This document shows positions 1 to 8,641 of a stretch of DNA of 64,000 bases, piece after piece. The stretch covers positions 4,058,001 to 4,122,000 of the forward strand of contig NZ_CP126106.1 of assembly GCF_030123325.1 (NCBI RefSeq). Reading direction: 5' to 3'. The translations under genes and the position numbers were made by a program. How positions within the stretch are numbered: position 1 is the stretch's first letter; each line of letters begins with the position of its first letter. The stretch comes from Peribacillus simplex (lineage in GTDB: Bacteria; Bacillota; Bacilli; Bacillales; DSM-1321). Under the pieces are notes generated by a model. The model saw only the letters and a list, made by a program, of their open reading frames with translations. It ran no database searches and was not told where the DNA came from.

Positions 1-716
1 GGTGATCTCCATTTTGACCGCCCATCATCCCTGGCTGGCCTCCGTTTTGGCCGCCCATCATCCCTGGCTGACCTCCGTTTTGACCGCCCATCATCATGTC
101 CGGCTGACCACCAAATTGTCCCGGCATCATTCCTGGCTGCCCTCCATTTTGACCGCCCATCATCATGTCCGGCTGACCACCAAATTGTCCCGGCATCATT
201 CCTGGCTGGCTTCCGTTTTGACCACCCATCATCCCTGGTTGGCCTCCGTTTTGGCCGAACATCATCCCTGGCTGGCCTCCGTTTTGGCCGAACATCATTC
301 CTGGCTGACCTCCGTTTTGACCGCCCATCATCATTCCCGGCTGGCCTGGGTTTTTACCACCCATCATCCCTGGCTGACCTCCGTTTTGGCCGAACATCAT
401 CCCTGGCTGGCCTGGGTTTTGACCGCCCATCATTCCTGGCTGGCCTCCGTTTTGGCCGAACATCATTCCTGGCTGACCTCCGTTTTGGCCGAACATCATT
501 CCTGGCTGGCCTGGGTTCTGACCACCCATCATTCCTGGCTGGCCTGGGTTCTGACCGTCCATCATCATTCCTGGCTGGCCTCCGTTTTGGCCGCCCACCA
601 TTCCTGGCTGGCCTGGGTTTTGACCGCCCATCATCATTCCTGGCTGGCCTCCGTTTTGACTGCCCATCATCATTCCTGGCTGGCCTGGGTTTTGACCGCC
701 CATCATCATGAATCCG
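1..716 (-). repeat. In-frame tandem repeat array in the safA 3' half
   Basis: About 20 imperfect copies of a 33-36 base unit encode GGQNGGQPGMM, with variants: GGQNPGQPGMM, FGQNGGQPGMM, a rarer PGQFGGQPDMMM, and two or three Met. Different variant types alternate in blocks; for example the QFGGQPDMMM plus QNGGQPGMM pair occurs twice near 100-200. This suggests unequal crossing-over of multi-unit blocks. The array continues past base 1, so the full copy number is unknown. On the opposite strand it reads as a spurious open frame rich in His and Trp. Confidence 0.93.
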
Positions 717-2002
717 TATGATTCTTCTGACTCATCATCATATTGGAATGGCATCTCCATTCCCATTTGAGACTCTTTCGGTGACATCCCTGGATATTGG
801 GCCTGTTGCTGTGATTGAACGGATTGATATTGGTGATAATCAGGATGGTGTTGTGCATTGGCATCCATTTGTTGATTTCCTTGATATTGCCCCTTCACTC
901 CCGGCCCATAAGTTCCAAGTAACCCCTTATTACAGCCGCAATCCTCCTCATCCTCACCGGCAGTCTGGGAATAATGCTGAGGGAAGTTTTGATTGTATGA
1001 AGAAGGCGATTCGCCTGGTGACTCATAATCTTGTTGCATATATGAACCTGCTGCTTGAGGTTGTTGATTCATCCCTCCATAATAATGGTGCGGAACCGGT
1101 GCGGAGGCTTGATATGGATAATGTTGCTGGTTTGTTGCATTCATGCTCGCCCCTTGGACGAATTCTTGATCCATCATTTGCATGTCAGGAGATTCTCCCC
1201 AAGCATCAGAGCTCTCTTCCATCATTTGATAACCTTGTATTTCCGGAGCCGCCTGATACCCTTGTGCGCCTTGATATGGTGCTTGCATGCCTTGCATTTG
1301 CGCCCATGGTGGCGGCTGAATACAATAACCGCTTCCAGGTAAGATTGGCGTTACTGGAATACAATCATCCACCGGCTCACTATATTCAGCTGGCTGTACA
1401 GCTGGCTTTTTCTTCTTCTTTTTGGTTACTGCAGGCTCTTCTTTTTTCTTTGGTAAAGGTGGTGGTGCTGGAGGCTTTTGCACACTCATATTGGTCATGT
1501 TGACCATATAATAATTATTGATGTCGATCTCCGGAATCACCGGCATGGGTACCGGCACTTCTTTTGGAACGATTACTTGCTTTTCTTTAATGATTGGCTT
1601 TGGCTGAACGATCTGCTGCTCTTTCTTAACTGGCTGTGGAACGACCTGCTGCTCTTTTATTGGTTTTTGAATGATTGGTTGCTCTTTTACTGGCTGTTGA
1701 AATTTCGGCTGTTCTTTAACGGCCGGTTTTTGCATATTTTGCTGCTCTTTCATAGGTGCTGACTGAGGCTGGAACTGTGGAATTTGGGATTCTTTCATTC
1801 CCGGCTGAATATTCACGTTTGGTTTACCCGTATCTTTTATTACAGCTCCGGATGTCCCAGGTATTTTAATTTTCATTCCGGGCATCATCATGTCCGGGTT
1901 GCTCAATTGCGCGTTAACTTTTTTAAGTTCTTCAAAACTGACGCCGTATTTTTTGGCGAGTTTCCAAAGTGTATCGCCTTTTTGGACTATATGAATTTTC
2001 AC
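1..2002 (-). CDS. safA: Spore coat assembly protein SafA (3' end beyond the left edge)
   Basis: Inner-coat morphogenetic protein; in B. subtilis it binds SpoVID through its LysM region and organises the inner coat around the forespore. The protein starts VKIHIVQKGDTLWKLAKKYG, a LysM domain over about residues 1-50, as in SafA. A basic linker follows with repeated VKEQP-type units, then the SafA-like blocks PILPGSGYC and EDCGCN, then from about residue 430 a long tail of GGQNGGQPGMM-type repeats running off the window. At least 667 residues are visible, well beyond the 387 of B. subtilis SafA. The start is GTG at 2002, 6 bases after AGGAGGGG. A SigmaE-like -10 (CATAGAAT, minus strand of 2035-2042) lies upstream, but I see no convincing -35. 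The SafA identity is strong; the repeat tail is unusual. Confidence 0.92.
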   Translation of the reverse strand, partial: MKIHIVQKGDTLWKLAKKYGVSFEELKKVNAQLSNPDMMMPGMKIKIPGTSGAVIKDTGKPNVNIQPGMKESQIPQFQPQSAPMKEQQNMQKPAVKEQPKFQQPVKEQPIIQKPIKEQQVVPQPVKKEQQIVQPKPIIKEKQVIVPKEVPVPMPVIPEIDINNYYMVNMTNMSVQKPPAPPPLPKKKEEPAVTKKKKKKPAVQPAEYSEPVDDCIPVTPILPGSGYCIQPPPWAQMQGMQAPYQGAQGYQAAPEIQGYQMMEESSDAWGESPDMQMMDQEFVQGASMNATNQQHYPYQASAPVPHHYYGGMNQQPQAAGSYMQQDYESPGESPSSYNQNFPQHYSQTAGEDEEDCGCNKGLLGTYGPGVKGQYQGNQQMDANAQHHPDYHQYQSVQSQQQAQYPGMSPKESQMGMEMPFQYDDESEESYGFMMMGGQNPGQPGMMMGSQNGGQPGMMMGGQNPGQPGMVGGQNGGQPGMMMDGQNPGQPGMMGGQNPGQPGMMFGQNGGQPGMMFGQNGGQPGMMGGQNPGQPGMMFGQNGGQPGMMGGKNPGQPGMMMGGQNGGQPGMMFGQNGGQPGMMFGQNGGQPGMMGGQNGSQPGMMPGQFGGQPDMMMGGQNGGQPGMMPGQFGGQPDMMMGGQNGGQPGMMGGQNGGQPGMMGGQNGDH

Positions 2003-2321
2003 GCTGCTAACCCCTCCTGTGCATATGTCCATATATTCTATGAAGCAGTGGGTGAATTGCTATTATTTTTATCATGAAAACTTATGCGTGAAAAATGACT
2101 TTTATGATTCGATCAATGATTTAGGTACATGGAAGGTACTATTTTGGAGAGGAAATATGATGGGCCATCTCGAAAAAGGAAATTCCCCCCTTTGAATTCC
2201 ATTCCTGAATCGCTTCTTTCAGGCTTCTGTCTAAACTCAGGGAAATCCGGGTATAAGAAAAAGTAAATGACCTAAGGCTTTGTCTTAAGGTACTAATTTT
2301 ACATCCCTGGGGGTAATATTA
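2003..2321. other. Divergent intergenic region safA / ypfJ-like
   Basis: It holds the safA ribosome site and a possible SigmaE -10. I see no clear SigmaA promoter for the plus-strand peptidase, no hairpin and no convincing small gene. Confidence 0.6.
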
Positions 2322-3167
2322 ATGAAATGGAAAGGCAGACAGGGCAGCTCGAACGTCGAGGACAAAAGAGGCATGAGCGGAAAAGGCATGGCCGGAATCG
2401 GCGGAGGGCTCGGATTGGTAATCGTCTTGATCGTGACGCTCCTTGGCGGTAATCCAAGCGAATTGCTAGGCAGCTTGAATTCCACTGAATCGAACAATGG
2501 CGGCTCATATGTCGAAACGGATGAAGAGAAGGAACTTGCGCAGTTCGTATCTGTCGTCCTTGCAGAAACGGAGCAGGTCTGGGCAGAGGAATTCCGTAAA
2601 AATGGACTGGAATATAAGGAACCGAACCTTGTCCTGTATTCGGGTAGTGTCGAATCGGCATGCGGGATGGCAGCTTCTTCGGTAGGGCCATTTTATTGTC
2701 CGGGTGACATGAAACTATATATTGATCTCAGCTTTTATCAAGAGTTAAAGCAAGAATTCCAGGCACCCGGGGATTTCGCCATGGCCTATGTCATTGCCCA
2801 CGAAGTCGGACATCACGTTCAGACACTTTTAGGAACAACGGAAAAGGAAATGCCCGACCGTTCAAAAGTAAGCGAGACCGAATATAATAGGCTTTCTGTC
2901 CGTCTTGAATTACAGGCAGATTATTTGGCTGGAGTTTGGGCACATCATGTCCAAGGAGAGAATCTGCTTGAAGAAGGCGATCTTGAAGAAGCCTTGAATG
3001 CAGCAAGTGGTGTGGGGGATGACCGTATCCAAGAAAGGGCACAAGGGTACGTGGTGCCAGACAGCTTCACGCATGGTACTTCCCAACAGAGGAAACGGTG
3101 GTTCAATAAAGGATTTAAATCTGGTGATATGAATGAAGGCAATACTTTTAAAGCGAATAACCTTTAA
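2322..3167 (+). CDS. Membrane-anchored neutral zinc metallopeptidase (YpfJ/KPN_02809 family)
   Basis: Putative zinc protease of the YpfJ family (Pfam Zn_peptidase); its substrate is unknown. After a basic N-terminus there is one membrane segment at residues 24-42, then an extracytoplasmic domain with the zinc motif HEVGHH at 160-165 and a downstream LELQADYLAG block (about 194-203), whose Glu is the likely third metal ligand. Cys114 and Cys126 could form a disulfide. The length of 281 residues is normal for the family. The start is ATG at 2322 after a weak G-rich site (CTGGGGGT). It is transcribed against both neighbours and sits between safA and nadA, which are adjacent in B. subtilis, so it looks like a lineage-specific insertion. 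Family call firm, function not. Confidence 0.88.
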   Translation: MKWKGRQGSSNVEDKRGMSGKGMAGIGGGLGLVIVLIVTLLGGNPSELLGSLNSTESNNGGSYVETDEEKELAQFVSVVLAETEQVWAEEFRKNGLEYKEPNLVLYSGSVESACGMAASSVGPFYCPGDMKLYIDLSFYQELKQEFQAPGDFAMAYVIAHEVGHHVQTLLGTTEKEMPDRSKVSETEYNRLSVRLELQADYLAGVWAHHVQGENLLEEGDLEEALNAASGVGDDRIQERAQGYVVPDSFTHGTSQQRKRWFNKGFKSGDMNEGNTFKANNL

Positions 3168-3190
3168 ACGTTCTTAGCTGTTTCGATTAC

Positions 3191-3225
3191 ATAAGGAAAA
3201 GGGGGTCAATCCCCCTTTTTCTTAT
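3191..3225. terminator. Bidirectional terminator between the peptidase gene and nadA
   Basis: A 15-base arm (3191-3205) pairs with 3211-3225 with one mismatch around a 5-base loop. The core is GGGGG/CCCCC, with T-rich flanks on both strands, so it serves the convergent genes on either side. Confidence 0.9.
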
Positions 3226-3254
3226 GATCCAAAGTCTTTTTAGAAAGCACTGAC

Positions 3255-4361
3255 TCAAACGCGCTCCAGCATTCTGTTTAATGCCAGGATGGCATTATCC
3301 GCAATGTTTTTCTCCACTTTTATCGGATTGATGATGATACCTTCTTCAATGGATTCAAGCGCCCATAGCAGGTGAGGCAGATCAATCCGGTTCATTGTTA
3401 GACATGGACACATATTCGGATTTAACGAGATGATGTTCTTGTCAGGATTATTGGCGATAAGTCGCTTGACAAGGTTCATTTCCGTACCGATTGCCCAAGA
3501 ACTGCCTGGTTCGGCTTTTTCGATCATATTTATGATGTACGATGTCGACCCCGCATAATCTGACAGGGCGACTACCTCACGGCGACATTCGGGATGAACG
3601 ATGATATTCATTTCAGGCTGCTCCGCTCTAAGCGTTTCAATATTCGCCGTAGTGAAATTTTCATGGACTGAACAATGTCCTTTCCAAAGAAGTACCTTTA
3701 GATCTTCCAGGTCCCCTTCATAGATCAATTCATCTTTATGCGGATCCCAGACAGCCATTTCATTCAATGGGATTCCAAGGTCAAAGGCGGTATTCCTCCC
3801 AAGATGCTGATCGGGAAGAAAAAGGATCCTTTCTTTTTGCGAGAGGGCCCACGAGACCATCCCTTGTGCATTGGAAGACGTCACCGTCGCCCCGCCATTT
3901 TTCCCTACAAAAGCTTTGATTGCCGCTGTGGAATTTACATAAGTTAGCGGAAGGATCGTATCGCCAAATAAATCCTGAAGCTTTGTCCACGCCCGTTCCG
4001 TTTGTTCAATATCCGCCATATCCGCCATGGAGCAGCCTGCACGCATGTCAGGAAGGATAACCGTCTGCCCTTCTTCCGTCAAAATATCTGCTGTTTCAGC
4101 CATGAAATGCACGCCACAGAACACGATATAATCCGCTTCGCGATTTTGCGCGGAAAGCTGGGCCAATTGAAGTGAATCCCCCGTTGAATCCGAAAATTGA
4201 ATGACTTCCTCCCGTTGATAATGATGACCTGGAATATAAAGACGGTTCCCCAGTCGTTTCTTAATGTCAAGGACCCGATTCTCCATCTCTTCCTTTGTCA
4301 TCGTTTTATACTTTTCAGGTAATGCATTTCCTGCTGTTTTAGCCATCTCCAATATGTTCAT
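3255..4361 (-). CDS. nadA: Quinolinate synthase NadA
   Basis: Condenses iminoaspartate with dihydroxyacetone phosphate to quinolinate, the second step of de novo NAD synthesis, using a [4Fe-4S] cluster. The 368-residue protein has Cys110 (RAGC), Cys230 (KGHC) and Cys320 (MCPC) at exactly the positions of the B. subtilis cluster ligands, so it is probably active. The ATG at 4361 overlaps the nadC stop by 4 bases (ATGA), and it is the last gene of nadBCA. Its cluster presumably depends on the divergent cysteine desulfurase at 6877. Confidence 0.97.
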   Translation of the reverse strand: MNILEMAKTAGNALPEKYKTMTKEEMENRVLDIKKRLGNRLYIPGHHYQREEVIQFSDSTGDSLQLAQLSAQNREADYIVFCGVHFMAETADILTEEGQTVILPDMRAGCSMADMADIEQTERAWTKLQDLFGDTILPLTYVNSTAAIKAFVGKNGGATVTSSNAQGMVSWALSQKERILFLPDQHLGRNTAFDLGIPLNEMAVWDPHKDELIYEGDLEDLKVLLWKGHCSVHENFTTANIETLRAEQPEMNIIVHPECRREVVALSDYAGSTSYIINMIEKAEPGSSWAIGTEMNLVKRLIANNPDKNIISLNPNMCPCLTMNRIDLPHLLWALESIEEGIIINPIKVEKNIADNAILALNRMLERV

Positions 4362-5209
4362 TTCAATATTCCCTCCCGCTCTTTGACCTTTGCGCTAATA
4401 TCAAGTGCCCTGACACTGTGCGTCAAGCTGCCCAACGAAATATAATCTACCCCTGTTTCCCGATATGAGGCTAGATTGTCTAAATGGATCCCTCCAGAAG
4501 CTTCAGTTATGATGTGGGCGGGAACCAATTTAATCAGTTGCTTGATTTCTTCGGGGCTCCGGTTATCGAACATGATGATATCTGCACCGGCTTCCACTGC
4601 TTCAAGCACCTGTTGTGGTGATTCCGTTTCCACTTCCACTTTAGTGGTATGTCCCAGTTTGGATTTTACCGTTTGAACCGCTTTCGTTATGGACCCAGCG
4701 AAAGAAATATGATTGTCCTTTATCATGACTGCATCATACAAACCATACCGGTGATTGAATGCCCCGCCGGAACGAACCGCATATTTTTCAAGCATCCGCA
4801 GGCCTGGTGTAGTTTTCCTCGTATCACAAGCTCTCGTCTTCGTCCCCGCTAAAATCATGGCAGCTTTATGTGCCTGTGTCGCAATGCCGGACATGCGCTG
4901 CACTAAATTCAAAACGACCCGTTCCCCTTTTAACAGGGAGGCCATATCGCCGGTCATTTTAGCAAGCTGCTGTCCTTTTTCGAAAACTTCGCCATCTTGA
5001 AAAAACAGGGAAACCTCGATTTGCTCATCCAACAATGCAAATCCCGTCTTGATGACGTCTCCTCCACTAAAGACCCCGCCTTCTTTTGCGATGAATGTCA
5101 AAGTTCCTTGTTCACCTTGATCAAAAATCGTATCACTCGTTACATCGCATTCCCCTATATCTTCCATTAAAAATTGTTGCAGCATCTGCTTAAGCTTCAA
5201 TATATTCAT
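4358..5209 (-). CDS. nadC: Nicotinate-nucleotide pyrophosphorylase (carboxylating) NadC
   Basis: Converts quinolinate and PRPP to nicotinate mononucleotide, CO2 and pyrophosphate. The 283-residue protein carries family signatures: TRKTTPGLR near the middle, MIKDNH, VEVET and the C-terminal glycine-rich ASGGI and GSLTHS segments that bind phosphate. The ATG at 5209 follows AAGGGAG and overlaps the nadB 3' end by 20 bases, so the operon is tightly coupled in the order nadB-nadC-nadA. Confidence 0.97.
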   Translation of the reverse strand: MNILKLKQMLQQFLMEDIGECDVTSDTIFDQGEQGTLTFIAKEGGVFSGGDVIKTGFALLDEQIEVSLFFQDGEVFEKGQQLAKMTGDMASLLKGERVVLNLVQRMSGIATQAHKAAMILAGTKTRACDTRKTTPGLRMLEKYAVRSGGAFNHRYGLYDAVMIKDNHISFAGSITKAVQTVKSKLGHTTKVEVETESPQQVLEAVEAGADIIMFDNRSPEEIKQLIKLVPAHIITEASGGIHLDNLASYRETGVDYISLGSLTHSVRALDISAKVKEREGILK

Positions 5210-6773
5210 ATAGTCGTCTCCCTTTCACTCGGTTTTTTACATCCGTGCATGCAAGGATAACCGAATTTTCAAGCCATTGGGCGTCATCTTCGTTAGGATA
5301 GTCACTGCGGAAATGACCGCCCCTGCTTTCCGTTCTGGTCAATGCTGATTCGGCAATCAGCCACGCCACGATGATGGCATTGATTTTCGTTATTTCTTGT
5401 ATCGATAATGCCGTTACTTCCATATGCAGCAATTTTTCGATAGTAAATGTCTCAAGATAATCCTTCAGTCGAGTTAAACCAGCTTCATTCCGAACGATTC
5501 CCGCTTCGTTCATTAATTTTTCCTGCAATGTCGAGAGATCAGGTAGAAAGGAAATTTGACTGGAAATCTTGGACCGCCCTTTTTCTTCAGGTATCGACCT
5601 TGCCGGGACTTTAGCAAGGAAACGGCCAAGCGCATTTCCAAAAACCAATCCTTCGAGAAGGGAATTGCTTGCCAATCGGTTTGCACCATGTACACCAGTG
5701 CATGCCACTTCACCAACTGCATACAAAGAGGGTACAGAGGTTTGCCCCGATTCATCCACTTCAATTCCTCCCATTAGAAAATGGTTTCCTGGTGCAACCG
5801 GGATTTTCCCCATTTGAAGGTCCAGCCCGCTTTTTTCACATAATGTGCTCACTGTCGGAAAACGATTTTTAAAATCCTTTATCATCGAAATATCCAAAAA
5901 TACCTTTTCACCGCGCTGCAAATAAGAAAAAATCGTCTGTGCAACAATATGCCTTGGTGCTAGATCCTTCAAGCTATGGACATCCTCCATGATCGGCGTT
6001 CCCATTTCCGTCACTAATCTCGCACCATCCCCGCGAACCGCTTCTGAAACCAGCCCTTTCGCTTTGCCATTTACAAAAAGCAGGGTCGGATGGAATTGTA
6101 TGAATTCCATGTCACGAACTTTTGCACCGGCCTTGAATGCAAGTGCGATTCCATCACCTGAAACGGTTTGTGAATTTGATGTGAAATGGTATAGGGAACC
6201 ACAGCCGCCTGTTGCCAAAACCGTCTGTTCCGCATGATAGGCAACAAGTTGCCCTGCCTTATCAAGTGTTTTGACACCTATGCACGAATCATCTTGCCCG
6301 ATGATCAATTCCACTGCAGCAACATTCTCCATCACAGTAATCGATGATTGTTTCAAACGCCCTATAAGATGTTCCATCATGTACTTTCCTGTTGCATCAC
6401 CGTGACTATGAAGGATTCTTCGTTCACTGTGGGCGCCCTCCATGCCAAGCAATAGAGTTCCGTCCTGGTCCTGGTCAAATCGCATACCCGAATCAATAAG
6501 TTCAGCTATAACCGAAGGTGCCTCTTCGACGAGTTTTTCCACTGCCTTCACCTTGTTATATCGCTGACCAGCTGCCAGCGTATCTTTTTTATGAAAGGAT
6601 ACTCGGTCACGATCAGATATTGCAGCAGCAATCCCGCCCTGGGCTAAATAAGAATTACCATGACGGATATTTGATTTTGTGATGAGTATCACATGCTTAT
6701 GTTCACTTGCTTCCAATGCCGTTTTCAAGGCAGCAATCCCGCTGCCTATCACGATGATTTCCGCTTTTACCAT
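5190..6773 (-). CDS. nadB: L-aspartate oxidase NadB
   Basis: FAD enzyme oxidising L-aspartate to iminoaspartate, which NadA consumes. The 527-residue protein begins with the dinucleotide-binding fold IVIGSGIAALKTALEAS and has the fumarate-reductase-like signatures SYLAQGGIAAAI, FIQFHPT and HGANRLASNSLLEGLVFG, with a helical C-terminal domain. The start is ATG at 6773 after AGGAGG. It is the first gene of nadBCA and is divergent from nadS across 103 bases that hold the putative NiaR operator. Confidence 0.97.
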   Translation of the reverse strand: MVKAEIIVIGSGIAALKTALEASEHKHVILITKSNIRHGNSYLAQGGIAAAISDRDRVSFHKKDTLAAGQRYNKVKAVEKLVEEAPSVIAELIDSGMRFDQDQDGTLLLGMEGAHSERRILHSHGDATGKYMMEHLIGRLKQSSITVMENVAAVELIIGQDDSCIGVKTLDKAGQLVAYHAEQTVLATGGCGSLYHFTSNSQTVSGDGIALAFKAGAKVRDMEFIQFHPTLLFVNGKAKGLVSEAVRGDGARLVTEMGTPIMEDVHSLKDLAPRHIVAQTIFSYLQRGEKVFLDISMIKDFKNRFPTVSTLCEKSGLDLQMGKIPVAPGNHFLMGGIEVDESGQTSVPSLYAVGEVACTGVHGANRLASNSLLEGLVFGNALGRFLAKVPARSIPEEKGRSKISSQISFLPDLSTLQEKLMNEAGIVRNEAGLTRLKDYLETFTIEKLLHMEVTALSIQEITKINAIIVAWLIAESALTRTESRGGHFRSDYPNEDDAQWLENSVILACTDVKNRVKGRRLYEYIEA

Positions 6774-6794
6774 TATTTCATTCCTCCTGTTTAT

Positions 6795-6810
6795 GACAGG
6801 TGTCTTGACA
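6795..6810. promoter_or_regulatory. Candidate NiaR operator in the nadB/nadS divergent region
   Basis: GACAGGTGTCTTGACA has three alternating half-sites (GACA, TGTC, GACA) making two overlapping inverted repeats. NiaR (YrxA) is known to repress nad genes with nicotinate as co-repressor, and its gene lies at 8054-8584, so the placement between both nad transcription units fits. The site assignment comes from position and symmetry, not from a motif search. The TTGACA at 6805-6810 could double as a -35 for nadS. Confidence 0.65.
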
Positions 6811-6876
6811 ACTATATTTACATATTATTAAACTATTATCAAGAGTTTTTTAAGATTAAAGGATGGAAGTGATTTC

Positions 6877-8004
6877 TTGATTTATTTGGATTACGCTGCT
6901 ACAACTCCGATTGATGAGGAGGCTCTCGACGTATTCAGCCAAGCATCCCGGACGTTTTTCGGGAATGCGAGCAGTTTGCATGATATTGGCTCTGAAGCGG
7001 CACGTTTATTGGATATGTCACGGCAGCAACTCGCAGAAATGCTGAACATAAAAAAGGAAGGAATCATCTTTACGAGCGGCGGATCAGAAAGCAACATGCT
7101 TGCCATCGATACATTCATCGCTTCGAAACCAACCTGGCAGAACCACTTGATTGTAAGCCGAACCGAACATGCATCTCTTGCCAATTTCGTGGCAAAACTT
7201 GAACAAGAAGGATTCGAGGTTACTTATTTACAGCATTTGGAAGATGGCCGGGTTGATATTGAACATCTGCAGGAATGTATGTCGGAGAAAACATGCTTGG
7301 TCATTGTCCAGCATGTGAATTCGGAAATCGGGGTCATTCAACCCATTGAGCAAATAAGTGAAATCGTTCGAAAACACCAGGCTTTTTTTCATGTGGATTG
7401 TGTCCAATCATTTGCTAAATTACCGCTTGGGAAGATAGCTGCCTCATGTGATGGACTATCCATTTCCAGTCATAAAGTTTATGGTCCAAAAGGGATTGGT
7501 GCCGTCATTTTCCCGGCCATCCATCAGTTGAAGCCTTCGGTACCGAATATCACTCATGAATATGGTTTCAGACCAGGAACAGTGGACGTCCCCGGAATTG
7601 CTTCCTTCGTAACCGCTGCCAGGAAATTGGGGGATATCATGGAAGCTGAACGAAAGCGGATTTCCACACTTAGAATGCAATTGATCCAACGGCTAACGGA
7701 AAGGAAAATCGATTTTCAAATCATCGAAGCAAAAAACGCGCAATTGCCTCACATTCTGGCGCTGACCTTCGCTGGTTTGCAAGGACAGTACATCATGTTG
7801 GAATTAAACCAGAAAGGATTCGCCGTTTCGACGGGAAGCGCCTGTCAAATCGGTAAACAGGATCCTTCAAAAACGATGATGGCCATTGGGAAAAGCGAAG
7901 ATGAAGCCCATCAATTCGTCCGCCTTTCCTTTGGCAAAAACACGACGGACGACGACATTCACAAGTTGGCGGACTGCATCGAAGGAATAGCTGCCATTCG
8001 ATAA
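6877..8004 (+). CDS. nadS: Cysteine desulfurase dedicated to NAD synthesis (NadS/NifS-like)
   Basis: PLP enzyme releasing sulfur from cysteine; in B. subtilis the orthologue next to nadB matures the NadA iron-sulfur cluster. The 375-residue protein starts MIYLDYAATTPID, has the PLP lysine in SISSHKVYGPKG and the catalytic Cys in STGSACQIGK. The start codon is TTG at 6877, 6 bases after the ribosome site AAAGGATGGAAG; it gives the same MIYLDYAATTP beginning as relatives. It is divergent from nadBCA and followed by niaR. Confidence 0.94.
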   Translation: MIYLDYAATTPIDEEALDVFSQASRTFFGNASSLHDIGSEAARLLDMSRQQLAEMLNIKKEGIIFTSGGSESNMLAIDTFIASKPTWQNHLIVSRTEHASLANFVAKLEQEGFEVTYLQHLEDGRVDIEHLQECMSEKTCLVIVQHVNSEIGVIQPIEQISEIVRKHQAFFHVDCVQSFAKLPLGKIAASCDGLSISSHKVYGPKGIGAVIFPAIHQLKPSVPNITHEYGFRPGTVDVPGIASFVTAARKLGDIMEAERKRISTLRMQLIQRLTERKIDFQIIEAKNAQLPHILALTFAGLQGQYIMLELNQKGFAVSTGSACQIGKQDPSKTMMAIGKSEDEAHQFVRLSFGKNTTDDDIHKLADCIEGIAAIR

Positions 8005-8053
8005 AACCCTCCAATCTGTGTTAGAATGTTTGTAATTAAAGAGGTGAATGTTA

Positions 8054-8584
8054 ATGGAAAGAAAGAAATTACTCGGGGAAGAAAGACGGACGAAACTCTT
8101 ACATTTATTGCAAACAAGCGCGGAGCCTGTAACGGGCAGCGAGCTTTCGCAGATAACGAATGTAAGCCGGCAGGTTATCGTTGGTGACATAACCCTACTG
8201 AAAGCGCGGAATGAACCTATCATTGCCACAAGCCAAGGCTATCTGTACTTACAAACGGGGAGCACGCAAAAGCCGGAAAGGATCATTGCTTGCCAACACG
8301 ATCCTTCCCGGACCCAAGAAGAGCTATATTTACTTGTGGATATCGGCATCACGGTGAAAGATGTCAAAATCGAGCACCCCGTTTACGGCGACCTAACCGC
8401 TTCCATCATGGTCAGCAGCCGGAAGGAAGTCCAGCAATTCCTTTCAAGGGTGACGGCAACGAACGCATCTTTTTTATCGGAACTGACGAGCGGCATCCAT
8501 CTCCATACACTGAGCGCAGCATCTGAAGATCTGCTCGACGAAGCGGAGTGTGCTTTAAGGGATGCCGGCATTTTAGTTGATTGA
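8054..8584 (+). CDS. niaR: Niacin-responsive transcriptional repressor NiaR (YrxA)
   Basis: Nicotinate-sensing repressor of NAD synthesis genes. The 176-residue protein has an N-terminal winged helix (about 5-65) and a C-terminal 3H domain with the conserved histidines His82, His108 and the His149/His151 pair. An in-frame ATG at 8048 is only one base from the ribosome site GAGGTG (8041-8046), so I chose the ATG at 8054, with 7-base spacing. It lies 49 bases after nadS on the same strand and is probably cotranscribed or autoregulated. Confidence 0.93.
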   Translation: MERKKLLGEERRTKLLHLLQTSAEPVTGSELSQITNVSRQVIVGDITLLKARNEPIIATSQGYLYLQTGSTQKPERIIACQHDPSRTQEELYLLVDIGITVKDVKIEHPVYGDLTASIMVSSRKEVQQFLSRVTATNASFLSELTSGIHLHTLSAASEDLLDEAECALRDAGILVD

Positions 8585-8590
8585 TAACGC

Positions 8591-8626
8591 AAAATCCTCA
8601 AAAGCCATATCTTTTGAGGGTTTTTT
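8591..8626 (+). terminator. Terminator after niaR
   Basis: CCTCAAAAG (8596-8604) pairs with CTTTTGAGG (8611-8619), extended outward by A-T and G-T pairs and followed by six T residues. It ends the nadS-niaR unit just before the convergent repetitive-protein gene. Confidence 0.92.
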
Positions 8627-8641
8627 CATTGGTCATCATGC

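Noticed and set aside
2..721. Plus-strand 239-codon frame rich in His, Trp and Leu
   Set aside because: It is the antisense of the safA repeat array; its periodicity comes from the minus-strand repeat.
718..1503. Plus-strand 261-codon frame
   Set aside because: No ribosome site, and it lies wholly antisense to the SafA linker, whose reading fits the family.
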